64,000 nt of DNA from Paenibacillus stellifer (GTDB taxonomy: Bacteria; Bacillota; Bacilli; Paenibacillales; Paenibacillaceae), in NCBI RefSeq assembly GCF_000758685.1, contig NZ_CP009286.1, positions 1,642,501 through 1,706,500 on the forward strand. The letters run 5' to 3'. Position 1 is the stretch's first letter. Each line of letters begins with the position of its first letter. The position numbers and the translations under genes were made by a program. Below, one piece after another: positions 26,785 to 37,085 of the stretch. The notes beneath the pieces were generated by a model, which saw only the letters and a list, made by a program, of their open reading frames with translations, was not told the DNA's origin and made no database searches.

Positions 26785-29700
26785 AGCATCCGATCAACAA
26801 GCCAGAAAGAGGATATTAGAGGAACTGAGCACGACCTTTCTGGTAGAAGCCGGTGCAGGATCAGGCAAGACAACAAGCTTGGTCGGCCGATTGCTGGCGC
26901 TCATCGAGACCGGAATGGCTAAGATCGAGCAGATTGCGGCGATCACCTTTACGAATAAAGCGGCGGATGAGATGAAGGAGCGTTTCCGTATTGCTTTGGA
27001 GCGGAAAGCGGCTGATGCTGAAGGCGAAACTAGAGGACGATTGGAAGAAGCCTTGGCCAATTTGGACCAAATCTTCATCGGAACGATCCATGCGTTCTGT
27101 TCCTCCATGCTTCGGGAGCGTCCGATTGAGGCCGGATTGGACCCTTCTTTCGAAGAAATGGATGATGAAATGAATCGTGCGTTCCACGATCAATGCTGGG
27201 ACGAATATCTGATTCGGCTGCAGGAGGGAGATCCTGAAGCCCTAGCATCCTTTGGCGAGGTGGACATTGATGTAAGCATTCTTAAGAATGTCTATGATCG
27301 GGTATCCTTTTTTACGGACCTCCAAATCCCCTGCGAACCGGTCCAACGTCCTGAATTCAACCTGATCCGTCTCTCGCTGCTTCCCATGATGGAAGAAGCA
27401 AGCCGATTTATGCCGACAGTTGAACCGGAGAAGGGTTGGGATAATCTTCAGGCCAAACTGCGTGCTGCTAATCGTATGCTGCGGTTGTCGGATGAGCAGG
27501 ACGATATGCTGATGCTTACGCTGGCGAAGATGTTTGACTTCAAACTGGATGTGAAGCAATACAAATGGACGGATAAGAAGCAAGCCAAAGCCATCTCCGA
27601 ACGATTTCATGATTGGCAGATCACGGTCCTGTTCCCCTTTCTTCAATCGTGGCGGGAATATCTGTATCCGAAGGTCATTCAATTTGTCTTGCCTGCATTG
27701 GAGTATTGCAGAGAACGGCGATTGCAGGAAGGGAAGCTGAACTTTCAGGATCTTCTGATGAATGCATGCCGTCTGCTGCGTGATTACCCGGAGGTTCGAG
27801 AGTTTTTCGCCGGGCGCTACCAACGGGTAATGGTCGACGAATTTCAGGACACCGACCCGGTCCAAGCGGAAATGATGTTTCTCTTAACGGGGGCCGGTGA
27901 TGATCGGAATGAACGGAATTGGCGGAAGCTTACTCCAAAGCCGGGTTCCTTGTTCCTCGTAGGAGACCCGAAACAGTCCATCTATCGTTTCCGCCGCGCG
28001 GATATTTCCATTTATAACGAGGTGAAATCGAGGATTCACGCATGTGGAGATGTTCTTCACTTAACCAGCAATTTCCGATCCGGCGATGCGATCGGCGATT
28101 TTGTGAATGGGCAATTCGTCGGCAAGCTTCCCGTTCAGGAAAGCGAGGTTCAAGCGGCGTATGTCCGGATGGAAACGAATATACCCAATCCCAAAGTAAG
28201 CAAGAAAGCGAACCACGGGATCTATGCGCTTACGTATCCGAAAATTCCGGGAGGCAAGGATGCAGTAGCGGCGGTTGACGCAGAGCGTATAGCCACAACT
28301 ATTGCGTGGGCTTGCCGAGATGGGAATATGCATATTCAGGAGCGGGATGGCACAGCTTGGGTGTATAGAGAGGCGCGGCCCAGTGATTTTCTGATTTTGA
28401 CAAGAACAAGGCATTATTTGCACCTATACGCGGAAGAGCTGGAGAAGAGGGGAGTAGCCGCGGAAACGGTCGGAAGCTCCGCCTTATATCCGGAGCTTCA
28501 TACACTTGGACAATTAGCTCTCTATCTGGCCGATCCGTCTGACCAAGTGGCGATGCTGAGTGTCTTGCGCGGGCCTCTATTCGGTATTAGCGACAAGGAA
28601 CTGATAGCGTATCGCGCTCAAGGGAATGCTTGGTCGATCTATCGGCTGCCGGAGGATACAGAAGAACTGGGCAATCCAGTTACCGCTGCATTACGGAAAT
28701 TGCGGGAATATGCCGGCTGGGTCAAGGAAATGCCTGCATGGGCAGCCCTACACCGCATTATAGAGGACACCGGTCTTTTACCTTATTCCACGGTGCAAGA
28801 AGCTGGTGCCAATCGTTCTGGAACTCTTCTCAAGATGCTGGAGCTCTTGCAGCGTGGCACCTTGCTTGCATCGGATTGGCATGAACTGGCGAAGGCGATA
28901 TTGGCCATTCGGGAGAGCAAAGGGATGGAAATTGCCAGTCTCTATACGGGCAAAGGTCAAGCGGTACGGATCATGAACGTCCATAAGGCAAAAGGCCTGG
29001 AAGCGCCTGTCGTGTTTCTCGCTTGTCCTTGCGGAGACAAGGATCATGACGCTGACCAGTTTGTTGATCGTTTGGAGACAGAGGCCGCGGGCTATTTCCT
29101 GATCCAGCAATCGAAAGGATTTCAGAAGGAAACGATTGCCCAGCCGGTAGGTTGGGAATCGATGAGCGTGCGGGAGCGAGCCTTCATGCAGGCGGAGCGG
29201 GATCGTCTTCTCTATGTCGCAGCGACACGAGCAAAACAAATGTTGGTTGTCAGCCTTTACCCCGAACAACCGGCCAAGTGCCCATGGAGCTCGCTTATGG
29301 ACGGGATGGAGCTTATCCGGGAGTGGGGGGTTCCGGAAACGAATGCCGGGACCAGTGAGAGTGATAAGGAATTGGAACGAGATATCGCATCTATTGATTT
29401 GGGGGCATACTTGGCTCAGAGGGAGCAGGTGTTCCATCAGCTGCGCCAGCCTACTTACGCGGAAGCAACCGTTACGGGGCTGACGAAGAGCATGGGAGAA
29501 ATACCAGAATGGTCAGCCAATGGGAGGGGCCAATCATTCGGCAGCGTAATCCATAAGGGGCTTGAGGAGGTTGGAAAAGGCCTTGCGATGAGTGAATTGC
29601 CCGCGTACGTTCAATATCTCTGCCAGGTCGAAGGGGTAGCAGAGAAGGATGCGGGAGATGCTCTGCCAATACTCCAAGAAGTTCTAGACAGTGAACTCTG

Positions 29701-30094
29701 GCAGCGGAGTCAGCGAGCGAAGCAGCGGTTGTTTGAGATCCCGATCATGATGCATCAGAGAAATGGGGGACCAACGCCATTTCACGCAACCGAACAGGCA
29801 ATATCCGAAACAGTCGCCGCGGCATTAACGCATCAATCCAATAACGGCTTAAATCTCTTGGTGAAAGGTGTAATAGATTTTGCCTTTGAAGAAGAGGATG
29901 GCTGGGTGATCGTCGACTTCAAGACGGATCAGCTTGACGAAGGCAAATTGCAGCAGTTTGTCCACTTCTATGCGCCTCAAGTTCAGGCGTATGCTTTGGC
30001 TTGGTCTGAGACGTTCGGATATCGGGTGAAGGAAGCAGGATTATATTTTGTTAGTCTGCAGAAACATGTCACATTAGGGCAGTCTGTTGTATAA
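26777..30094 (+). CDS. AddA-like UvrD helicase-nuclease
   Basis: 1105 residues, TTG start inside the end of the previous gene. SF1A helicase motifs: VEAGAGSGKTTSLV (motif I), AITFTNKAADEMKERF (Ia), VMVDEFQDTDPVQAEM (II), LVGDPKQSIYRFRRAD (III), MNVHKAKGLEAPVVFL (V) and RLLYVAATRAKQ (VI). The C-terminus holds a RecB-type nuclease core WVIVDFKTDQ. The size and layout match AddA. With the AddB-like partner it should form a helicase/dual-nuclease heterodimer that degrades double-stranded DNA ends. The gene pair is followed after 33 bases by a type I restriction locus. Confidence 0.9.
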   Translation: MNEASDQQARKRILEELSTTFLVEAGAGSGKTTSLVGRLLALIETGMAKIEQIAAITFTNKAADEMKERFRIALERKAADAEGETRGRLEEALANLDQIFIGTIHAFCSSMLRERPIEAGLDPSFEEMDDEMNRAFHDQCWDEYLIRLQEGDPEALASFGEVDIDVSILKNVYDRVSFFTDLQIPCEPVQRPEFNLIRLSLLPMMEEASRFMPTVEPEKGWDNLQAKLRAANRMLRLSDEQDDMLMLTLAKMFDFKLDVKQYKWTDKKQAKAISERFHDWQITVLFPFLQSWREYLYPKVIQFVLPALEYCRERRLQEGKLNFQDLLMNACRLLRDYPEVREFFAGRYQRVMVDEFQDTDPVQAEMMFLLTGAGDDRNERNWRKLTPKPGSLFLVGDPKQSIYRFRRADISIYNEVKSRIHACGDVLHLTSNFRSGDAIGDFVNGQFVGKLPVQESEVQAAYVRMETNIPNPKVSKKANHGIYALTYPKIPGGKDAVAAVDAERIATTIAWACRDGNMHIQERDGTAWVYREARPSDFLILTRTRHYLHLYAEELEKRGVAAETVGSSALYPELHTLGQLALYLADPSDQVAMLSVLRGPLFGISDKELIAYRAQGNAWSIYRLPEDTEELGNPVTAALRKLREYAGWVKEMPAWAALHRIIEDTGLLPYSTVQEAGANRSGTLLKMLELLQRGTLLASDWHELAKAILAIRESKGMEIASLYTGKGQAVRIMNVHKAKGLEAPVVFLACPCGDKDHDADQFVDRLETEAAGYFLIQQSKGFQKETIAQPVGWESMSVRERAFMQAERDRLLYVAATRAKQMLVVSLYPEQPAKCPWSSLMDGMELIREWGVPETNAGTSESDKELERDIASIDLGAYLAQREQVFHQLRQPTYAEATVTGLTKSMGEIPEWSANGRGQSFGSVIHKGLEEVGKGLAMSELPAYVQYLCQVEGVAEKDAGDALPILQEVLDSELWQRSQRAKQRLFEIPIMMHQRNGGPTPFHATEQAISETVAAALTHQSNNGLNLLVKGVIDFAFEEEDGWVIVDFKTDQLDEGKLQQFVHFYAPQVQAYALAWSETFGYRVKEAGLYFVSLQKHVTLGQSVV

Positions 30095-30127
30095 TTAGAC
30101 AAGAATCTACATACAGGGGAGAACGTT

Positions 30128-31582
30128 ATGATTACAGGTGAATTAAGGCAAAAAGTAGATCGGATTTGGGAGACATTCTGGACCGGCGGCATTACCAATC
30201 CATTAAGCGTAATCGAACAGTTTACATATTTGTTATTCATTAAAGGTCTGGATGAAACCGAGACACGTAAGGAAAATGAGTCCATGCTGCTGTCGGTACC
30301 GTTTACCGGACTATTTCAAAGTGATAAACAGTATTTGCGTTGGAATCACTTTAAGAATCTTGATCCGCAGCGTATGTATGATGTTGTTTCCAATGAAGTA
30401 TTTCCGTTCATTAAGTCACTTCATGGAGACAAGGATTCAGCCTATGCTAAATACATGGGCGATGCCATCTTTATGATTCCGACTCCCAATATGCTTGTAC
30501 GCATTGTCGAGGGCATTGATACGATTGATATGAAGGACAGGGATACCAAAGGGGATTTATATGAGTATCTATTATCCAAGGTAGCTACAGCTGGAACGAA
30601 CGGCCAATTCCGTACGCCAAGACACATTATCGAAATGATGGTCGCTTTAATGAAACCGACACCGGAAGATATCATTTGTGACCCGGCTGCAGGATCGGCG
30701 GGTTTTCTGGTTGCTGCAGGAGAATATTTGCGTGACCATCATGCCGATCTATTTCTGATTCAGGGTTTGAAGGAGCATTTCAACAATCATATGTTCTATG
30801 GTTTCGATATGGACCGTACGATGTTGCGCATCGGGGCCATGAATATGCTGCTTCATGGGGTGGATAATCCGAATATCGAATATCGCGATTCCCTGAATGA
30901 AAATAATACCGACAAAGACAAATATACACTAATTTTAGCCAATCCGCCCTTTAAAGGTTCGCTTGATACGGATGCGGTAGCAGCGGATCTCTTGCGTGTG
31001 ACCCGCACAAAAAAGACGGAGTTGCTGTTCCTTTCTCTATTCCTGCGTATGCTCAAGGTTGGGGGACGCTGCGCTTCCATTGTGCCGGACGGTGTTTTAT
31101 TCGGGAACAGTACGGCTCATAAAGATATTCGTAAGGAAATTGTTGAGAATCACAAACTCGAAGCAATAATTTCAATGCCAAGCGGGGTTTTCAAGCCGTA
31201 TGCTGGGGTTTCGACAGCGATTATGATCTTCACCAAGACAGGTGCTGGCGGGACGGATCACGTATGGTTCTATGATATGAAAGCGGACGGTTATTCGCTT
31301 GACGACAAGCGAAATTCCATTGAGGCCAATGATATACCCGACATTATTGAGCGATTTGGCAATAAAGATGTAGAGATGGAACGCAAACGCACGGATAAAT
31401 CTTTCCTAGTTCCGGTAGATGAGATCCGTAATAATGCGTATGATCTGAGTATTAATCGCTACAAGGAAACTGAGCATGTGGAAGTTCAATACGAGGACCC
31501 GAAGGTGATACTTACTTCAATCAAGTTGATAGAGGATGAAATTGTTGAGGGGCTTGAGGAACTGGAGGCGTTGTTGGGATGA
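30128..31582 (+). CDS. hsdM: Type I restriction-modification system, methyltransferase subunit HsdM
   Basis: 484 residues. N6-adenine methyltransferase motifs: DPAAGSAGFLVAAGEYL (motif I, SAM) and LILANPPFKGS (motif IV, NPPF). The N-terminal helical domain includes LLFIKGLDETETRK and LLSKVATAGTNGQFRTPRHIIEMM. It methylates the host copy of the recognition sequence together with HsdS. GGGGAGA precedes the ATG. A weak -10-like TATAAT at about 30091 suggests a promoter of its own inside the end of the AddA-like gene. Its stop overlaps the hsdS start (ATGA). Confidence 0.95.
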   Translation: MITGELRQKVDRIWETFWTGGITNPLSVIEQFTYLLFIKGLDETETRKENESMLLSVPFTGLFQSDKQYLRWNHFKNLDPQRMYDVVSNEVFPFIKSLHGDKDSAYAKYMGDAIFMIPTPNMLVRIVEGIDTIDMKDRDTKGDLYEYLLSKVATAGTNGQFRTPRHIIEMMVALMKPTPEDIICDPAAGSAGFLVAAGEYLRDHHADLFLIQGLKEHFNNHMFYGFDMDRTMLRIGAMNMLLHGVDNPNIEYRDSLNENNTDKDKYTLILANPPFKGSLDTDAVAADLLRVTRTKKTELLFLSLFLRMLKVGGRCASIVPDGVLFGNSTAHKDIRKEIVENHKLEAIISMPSGVFKPYAGVSTAIMIFTKTGAGGTDHVWFYDMKADGYSLDDKRNSIEANDIPDIIERFGNKDVEMERKRTDKSFLVPVDEIRNNAYDLSINRYKETEHVEVQYEDPKVILTSIKLIEDEIVEGLEELEALLG

Positions 31583-31905
31583 AAATAACAACCAGTACAA
31601 AAAGGGTGAAACTTGGGGATATAACAAATAATCTAGATAGTAAGAGAATTCCTTTAAATGAAAGAGAACGAAATAAAATGAAACGTGAGGGGGGATATCC
31701 ATATATAGGTGCAAACGGAGTGTTAAGCTATGTTGATAAATACATCTTTGATGAAACTATACTCTGTATTGCTGAAGATGGAGGTAGCTGGGGTTATAAC
31801 CAACAATGTGCTTTTATAGTTGATGAGCGTTGCTGGGTGAATAATCATGCCCATGTTTTAACCGCAAAGAAGGACATTAGTTTAAAGTTTCTAATGTATT
31901 ATCTA

Positions 31906-32732
31906 GGGCCTGTATGCAAACTATGACCCCATAAAATGGGTAAATCATAGGTATGATGAATCGATATGAAATCCGTGACGACCAATGGGAAGCCATTAAG
32001 GACCTGCTACCGCCGGAGAGAAAACCACAAGGAGGGAGACCCCCGAAAGACCATCGTCAAATGCTAAATGCCATGCTGTGGGTAGCACGGTCAGGTGCCC
32101 CCTGGCGGGATTTACCTGAATATTTCGGCTCTTGGTCTACCGTCTATAGTCGATTCCGCCGCTGGCAAATGGCCGGTATTTGGGACCGTATTCTGGAGCA
32201 TGTTTCCGCAGAGCCCGACGAGGAAAGCGTCATGATCGATACCACGATTGTCCGTGTCCATCAGCATGGATCGGGCGCAAAAGGGGGGGCCTTAAGCAAG
32301 CCATTGGGCGGTCCCGGGGCGGATTAACAACCAAAATCCACGCAGTCGTTGACGCGCTGGGCAACCCACTGCGCTTTGTGCTGACCGGAGGCCATTGTCA
32401 TGACTCCGTAACCGGTTATGAGATATTGAAACAAATGGACTTAACGAAAAGGCAAGTGTTGGCTGACCGAGCGTACGATACCAACCGAATCCGCCGTCTA
32501 TTGGATGAACAGACTGCGACCTGTGTGATTCCAAGTAAGAAAAATCGTCGGAAGCCCCTGGAATGGGACCGTGAGATTTACAAGGAGCGTCATCTGATCG
32601 AGTGCTTTTTCAATAAACTAAAACACTATCGTCGACTAGCTACTCGCTATGATAAGCTGGCGTGTACCTTTATGGCTTTTTTGTCCCTGGCCTCCATTAT
32701 GATATGGCTTGCTTAGGTTTGCATACACACCC
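31906..32732 (+). mobile_element. Insertion sequence, IS5 family (IS427-like), 827 bp
   Basis: Ends are imperfect inverted repeats: GGGCCTGTATGCAAAC at the left, complement of the right end GGGTGTGTATGCAAAC. TA flanks both sides (31904-31905 and 32733-32734), a probable 2-bp target duplication. Two overlapping transposase frames fill it. Confidence 0.88.
31953..32716 (+). CDS. IS5-family transposase made from two frames by -1 frameshifting
   Basis: Frame 1 (31953-32327) gives the DUF4096-type N-terminus: RYEIRDDQWEAIKDLLPPE, PWRDLPEYFGSWSTVYSRF and the first catalytic Asp in VMIDTTIVRVHQHG. Frame 2 (32180-32716) gives GGLTTKIHAVVDALGNPLRF, ADRAYDTNRIRRLL with the second Asp, and ERHLIECFFNKLKHYRRLATRYDK with the Glu. 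The switch probably occurs at AAAAGGGGGGG (32279-32289), a slippery run typical of this IS group. Both frames are otherwise open, so the element may be active. Confidence 0.85.
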
Positions 32733-32875
32733 TAAATTACATTGATTTATCGAACTTTATAACAGGGACTACAAGAGGAAAATTAACAAAATCAGCACTA
32801 AATAGAATTGAGATCTTATTACCAAGTTTTAAGGAACAAGAGTATATCGCTAATATATTAGATAAGGCTCAATAC

Positions 32876-33607
32876 TTGGTTGATAAACGCAAACAAGCTA
32901 TAGCTAAACTTAATGAATTGGTTCAAGCTGTGTTTATGGATATGTTTGGGAATCCGGTGACGAACCCTATGGGATGGGAAGTACAAAAATTAAAGAGTTT
33001 ATCGACAAAGATCTTAAGTGGCAATACTCCGAAAGGTGGAAGTCAAGTATATGTCGATAAGGGTATTATTTTTTTTAGAAGCCAGAATATCTGGAAAAAT
33101 AGAATTGAGCTAGATGATGTTGCTTATATCGATGAACAGACACATTGGAAGATGAGTCAGACCAGTGTAAAAAACAGGGACATATTAATAACAAAAACTG
33201 GTCGTATTAATACAGAGAATAGCAGTCTGGGGCGAGCGGCCCTATTTTTAGGTGAGGATGATAGCGCAAATATAAATGGACATGTATATTTAGTAAGGCT
33301 GAAAAAAGGATTTATACATGAATTTGTTCTTTATATCCTGATTACGGATGAGTATAGGGATTATATAAGGGAAGTGTGTGTTGGAGGAATAGACAAAAGG
33401 CAAATTAACAAGGAGCATTTGGAGGAGTTTCCCATTATAATGCCTCCGATTGATCTCCAGCAACGCTTCGCCGACTACGTGCGCCAAATCGATAAGCTGA
33501 AGTCCAAGATGCAGCAAGAATTGAAGGACCTAGAATCCAACTTCCAAGCACTGCTTCAAAAAGCTTTTAAGGGCGAATTGAAAGTGAAGGACGGTGTAGC
33601 GGTCTAG
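32876..33607 (+). CDS. Possible stand-alone HsdS half-subunit
   Basis: The 3' fragment of hsdS stays open for 243 codons from TTG at 32876 (VDKRKQAIAKLNELVQAVF onward): central conserved helix, one recognition domain (GWEVQKLKSLSTKI to GGIDKRQINKEHL) and C-terminal helix (RFADYVRQIDKLKSKM). Known precedent: some naturally truncated HsdS halves with one recognition domain and both conserved helices assemble as dimers with new palindromic specificity. Translation from this TTG is uncertain; no strong Shine-Dalgarno is visible. Confidence 0.4.
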   Translation: MVDKRKQAIAKLNELVQAVFMDMFGNPVTNPMGWEVQKLKSLSTKILSGNTPKGGSQVYVDKGIIFFRSQNIWKNRIELDDVAYIDEQTHWKMSQTSVKNRDILITKTGRINTENSSLGRAALFLGEDDSANINGHVYLVRLKKGFIHEFVLYILITDEYRDYIREVCVGGIDKRQINKEHLEEFPIIMPPIDLQQRFADYVRQIDKLKSKMQQELKDLESNFQALLQKAFKGELKVKDGVAV

Positions 33608-36600
33608 ATGAGCGATGTACAGTTATCAAATTTTATGTTTCTCAGTGCAAATAAAACATATGCCAGCTTTGTAGGTGCATGTGTAGAGGCGGAGAAAGCA
33701 CTGGTTGTCAGTCCGGCGACCAGTGCTATCCTGTGCCGACGGGCTTTGGAACTTGCTGTAAAATGGCTGTTTACCTATGATAGCGACTTGAAGGTTCCCT
33801 ATCAAGATAATCTGTCTAGCTTGATTCACGATGTAACTTTTCTCCGCGTAATCGATCAATCCATGTTACCTCAGCTGAAATATATCACGAAGCTAGGCAA
33901 TGCCGCTGTACATTCGAATGCGACGATCAGTCGCGGCGAAGCAATTCTGTCACTTCGTAACCTGCATAACTTCATCTGCTGGATCGATTATTGCTATTCG
34001 GTCGAGTATACCGCGAGAAGTTTTGATGAGCAACTCTTATTGGAAGAGAACAAGCACCAAGAGAAAGTAAGACCTCAGGAACTCCAGGATTTATACGACC
34101 GTTTAGGTTCAAAGGACCGTAAGCTGGAAGATCTGATTAAAGAAAACGAAGAGCTTCGGAAGCTTCTGACAGAACGCAAAGCACAGAATACTCAGGAGTA
34201 TGACTTTGCGCCGGATCAAATCAGTGAATATGAGACCCGCAAACGGTATATTGATCTCGAACTAAAGCTTGCAGGATGGATATTCCGGCAAAATGTATTG
34301 GAAGAGTTTGAAGTCCAAGGTATGCCAAACGGACAAGGGATCGGTTATGCCGACTATGTGTTATTCGGTGAGAACGGGAAGCCCCTTGCCGTTGTGGAAG
34401 CGAAACGGACAAGTTCTGATCCCAATATAGGCAAGCAGCAAGCGAAGCTTTATGCGGATGGTTTGGAGCAACGGTACGGACAGCGTCCGGTCATTTATTA
34501 TACGAACGGTTTTATAACGAACTTCTGGGATGATCTACACTATGCCAGTCGGCAAGTATCCGGTTTCGCCAGTCAGGATGAGCTGCAGCTGCTCGTAACC
34601 AGGCGCTCGATCCGCAGGCCGCTGCAGGATGTACAAATCAACAACTCCATTGTAAATCGTCCTTATCAGCATGAAGCAGTCCTCTCGGTTTGTGATGCAT
34701 TAAACAAAGGACAGAGGACCTCTTTACTTGTCATGGCGACAGGCAGTGGCAAAACCCGCACCGCGAGTGCCATAGTTGATGTGCTTAGCCGATATAACTG
34801 GGTGAAGAATGTGTTGTTTCTTACTGATCGTACAACGCTGGTTCGTCAAGCCAAAAACAGCTTCAGTCAATATTTGCCCGATATGACACTGTGCAACTTG
34901 CTGGATAGCAAAGACAATCCGGAAACGGCGAGAATTGTTTTCTCTACTTACCCGACGATGATGAACGCAATCGACGAGGCCAAGCGAAAGGACGGCAAAA
35001 AGCTGTTTACGGTTGGTCATTTTGACTTGATTATCATTGATGAATCGCATCGAAGCGTCTATAAGAAATATAAGGCCATATTCGATTACTTTGATGCCAT
35101 CCTTTTAGGTTTGACAGCAACTCCTAAAGACGAAGTGGACAAAAATACATACGACGTGTTCCGTCTGGAAAATGGCGTTCCGACTTTTGCCTATGAACTG
35201 GAGCAAGCAGTCAAGGAAGGACACTTGGTGGATTACCGTACCGTGGAAACAACGACCAAGATTATGGACGATGGCATCCGCTACGATGATCTGTCCGATG
35301 AGGAAAAAGAGCAATACGAAGAAGTGCTGCTGGAGGATGAAGAAGAGGAACCGCGGGATATTGACAGTGCAGCGATCAATGAGTGGTTGTTCAATCAGGA
35401 TACGATAGACCGGGTGTTGCAGTTAGTTATGGAGCGGGGGCTGAAGGTTGAAGGCGGAGACAAGCTGGGCAAGACCATCATTTTTGCCAAAAACCATCGG
35501 CACGCGGTTGCAATCGTAGAGCGATTCGATAGCCTGTATCCGACATTGAAGGGGCATTTTGCACGGGTCATTGATATCAAAACGAATTATTATCAATCCT
35601 TGATTGATGACTTTTCCATATGGAGCAAGCTTCCTCAAATTGCTGTTTCTGTAGATATGCTGGATACGGGCGTAGACATCCCTGAGGTTGTCAATTTGGT
35701 ATTTTTCAAGAAAGTACGCTCGAAGTCAAAGTTTTGGCAGATGGTTGGTTGTGGGACACGATTATGTAAAGATCTTCATGGTATTGGTGAGGACAAAAAG
35801 GAATTCTTGATCTTTGATTTCTGCCGGAACTTTGAGTTTTTTCGGGCAAATCCAAAAGGGAAGGATACCAATATTGCCGAGACTTTATCGGAGAAATTAT
35901 TTAATGTTCGTACCCAGATTGTACGTGAACTTCAGCAACTGCGTTATCAAGAACCGGAGTATATCGCACATCGTACGGACTTGGTGAATCGGCTGAAGGA
36001 TAGCGTGAGTGCATTAAATGAGGAGCATTTTCGCATCAGGCAGCATATCCAATATGTCCATAAGTACAAAAATGATGCTGCATGGCTTTCCCTAACCGAT
36101 ACCGATATGGGAGATTTGAAAGAGTATATAGCTCCTCTTGTCGTTTCTTTAGACAATGACGAATTAGCAAAACGGTTTGACTATATGATGCTGATCATCG
36201 AATTGGCTAAGCTTCAGGGAACACAATCGGTAAAACCTATTCGCAAAGTCATGGAGACGGCAGAAAGACTCGCCAAGTTGGGTACGATTCCTCAAATCGT
36301 CGCTCAGCGAGAAGTAATAGAGAAGGTCCTAGCGGTAGAATTCTGGGAAGAAGCGGACATCTTCGAATTGGAGAAAGTACGTGAAGCTTTAAGGGATCTT
36401 ATTAAGTTCCTGGAACGGGAAACGCAGCAGATTTACTATACGAATTTCAAAGATGAATGGCTTGCTGTAGAGGAGAGCCGCGGCTTTTATAATACCAATG
36501 ACCTGCAAAATTATCGCAAGAAAGTTAGCCAATATTTGCAAACCAATAAGGATCAACTAGCAATCTATAAACTGCGCAACAACAAGCCGATCACCAAACA

Positions 36601-36973
36601 GGATCTGGAGACACTCGAACATATACTGTGGGGAGAACTCGGAACCAAAGAGGATTATGAACGGGAATATAAAGATTTACCGGTAACTAAGCTTGTGCGA
36701 ACGGTCGTGGGGCTTGATCAGGAAGCTGCGAATGAAGCATTTGTGGTATTCTTGCAAGAAAACCGATTGAATGTCAATCAACTTCGGTTTGTAAAGCTGA
36801 TTATCGATTATGTAGTTAAAAACGGTATTATTGAAAAATCCGTACTCCAAGAGGAGCCGTTCCGTTCGGTTGGCAGTATAACGGAACTGTTCAGTAATAA
36901 TCTGGACGATGCACGAGCAATTATTGGTGTTATTGATACGATTAATAAGAACGCTGAGGTTGTTGGGGCTTAG
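33608..36973 (+). CDS. hsdR: Type I restriction enzyme, HsdR subunit
   Basis: 1121 residues. The N-terminal ~120 residues resemble DUF4145 (CRRALELAVKWLF). Then the HsdR nuclease core IGYADYVLFGENGKPLAVVE with AKR (PD-(D/E)XK), helicase motif I MATGSGKTRTASAIV, DESHRSVYKKY (motif II), LGLTATPKDE (III) and VSVDMLDTGVDIPE (V). It translocates DNA when HsdS finds an unmethylated site and cuts at a distance. The start abuts the hsdS stop. The subunit looks intact even though hsdS is broken. A strong terminator follows. Confidence 0.94.
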   Translation: MSDVQLSNFMFLSANKTYASFVGACVEAEKALVVSPATSAILCRRALELAVKWLFTYDSDLKVPYQDNLSSLIHDVTFLRVIDQSMLPQLKYITKLGNAAVHSNATISRGEAILSLRNLHNFICWIDYCYSVEYTARSFDEQLLLEENKHQEKVRPQELQDLYDRLGSKDRKLEDLIKENEELRKLLTERKAQNTQEYDFAPDQISEYETRKRYIDLELKLAGWIFRQNVLEEFEVQGMPNGQGIGYADYVLFGENGKPLAVVEAKRTSSDPNIGKQQAKLYADGLEQRYGQRPVIYYTNGFITNFWDDLHYASRQVSGFASQDELQLLVTRRSIRRPLQDVQINNSIVNRPYQHEAVLSVCDALNKGQRTSLLVMATGSGKTRTASAIVDVLSRYNWVKNVLFLTDRTTLVRQAKNSFSQYLPDMTLCNLLDSKDNPETARIVFSTYPTMMNAIDEAKRKDGKKLFTVGHFDLIIIDESHRSVYKKYKAIFDYFDAILLGLTATPKDEVDKNTYDVFRLENGVPTFAYELEQAVKEGHLVDYRTVETTTKIMDDGIRYDDLSDEEKEQYEEVLLEDEEEEPRDIDSAAINEWLFNQDTIDRVLQLVMERGLKVEGGDKLGKTIIFAKNHRHAVAIVERFDSLYPTLKGHFARVIDIKTNYYQSLIDDFSIWSKLPQIAVSVDMLDTGVDIPEVVNLVFFKKVRSKSKFWQMVGCGTRLCKDLHGIGEDKKEFLIFDFCRNFEFFRANPKGKDTNIAETLSEKLFNVRTQIVRELQQLRYQEPEYIAHRTDLVNRLKDSVSALNEEHFRIRQHIQYVHKYKNDAAWLSLTDTDMGDLKEYIAPLVVSLDNDELAKRFDYMMLIIELAKLQGTQSVKPIRKVMETAERLAKLGTIPQIVAQREVIEKVLAVEFWEEADIFELEKVREALRDLIKFLERETQQIYYTNFKDEWLAVEESRGFYNTNDLQNYRKKVSQYLQTNKDQLAIYKLRNNKPITKQDLETLEHILWGELGTKEDYEREYKDLPVTKLVRTVVGLDQEAANEAFVVFLQENRLNVNQLRFVKLIIDYVVKNGIIEKSVLQEEPFRSVGSITELFSNNLDDARAIIGVIDTINKNAEVVGA

Positions 36974-37016
36974 TTTTACTGATTCAAGACACTACTAATT
37001 TAATTATTTGCATCTG

Positions 37017-37058
37017 GGCGTAACTAAAATGGACATCTATTTTAGTTACGCCTTTTTT
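37017..37058 (+). terminator. Strong terminator after hsdR
   Basis: A perfect 14-bp stem: GGCGTAACTAAAAT, 8-base loop, ATTTTAGTTACGCC, then six T. Confidence 0.92.
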
Positions 37059-37085
37059 AATTAACGGTTAAGGGGTGAAAAAGTA

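Larger units (their letters stand above)
31579..33607 (+). pseudogene. hsdS: hsdS specificity gene split by an IS5-family element
   Basis: Removing 31906-32732 plus one TA duplicate joins ...KFLMYYL to NYIDLSNFITGTTRGKLTKSA without any frame change and gives a 399-residue protein, a normal HsdS length. The first half carries target-recognition domain 1 (GYPYIGANGVLSYVDKYIF), the second half the central conserved helix, domain 2 (IIFFRSQNIWKNRIEL) and the C-terminal conserved helix. As it stands the first fragment lacks the end of its recognition domain, so the original two-part specificity is lost. The intact flanks suggest a recent insertion. Confidence 0.9.

Noticed and set aside
22829..37000. 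BREX system suggested by the WYL regulator and methylase
   Set aside because: No PglZ, BrxC or BrxL-like genes; the methylase is an HsdM with matching HsdS and HsdR.
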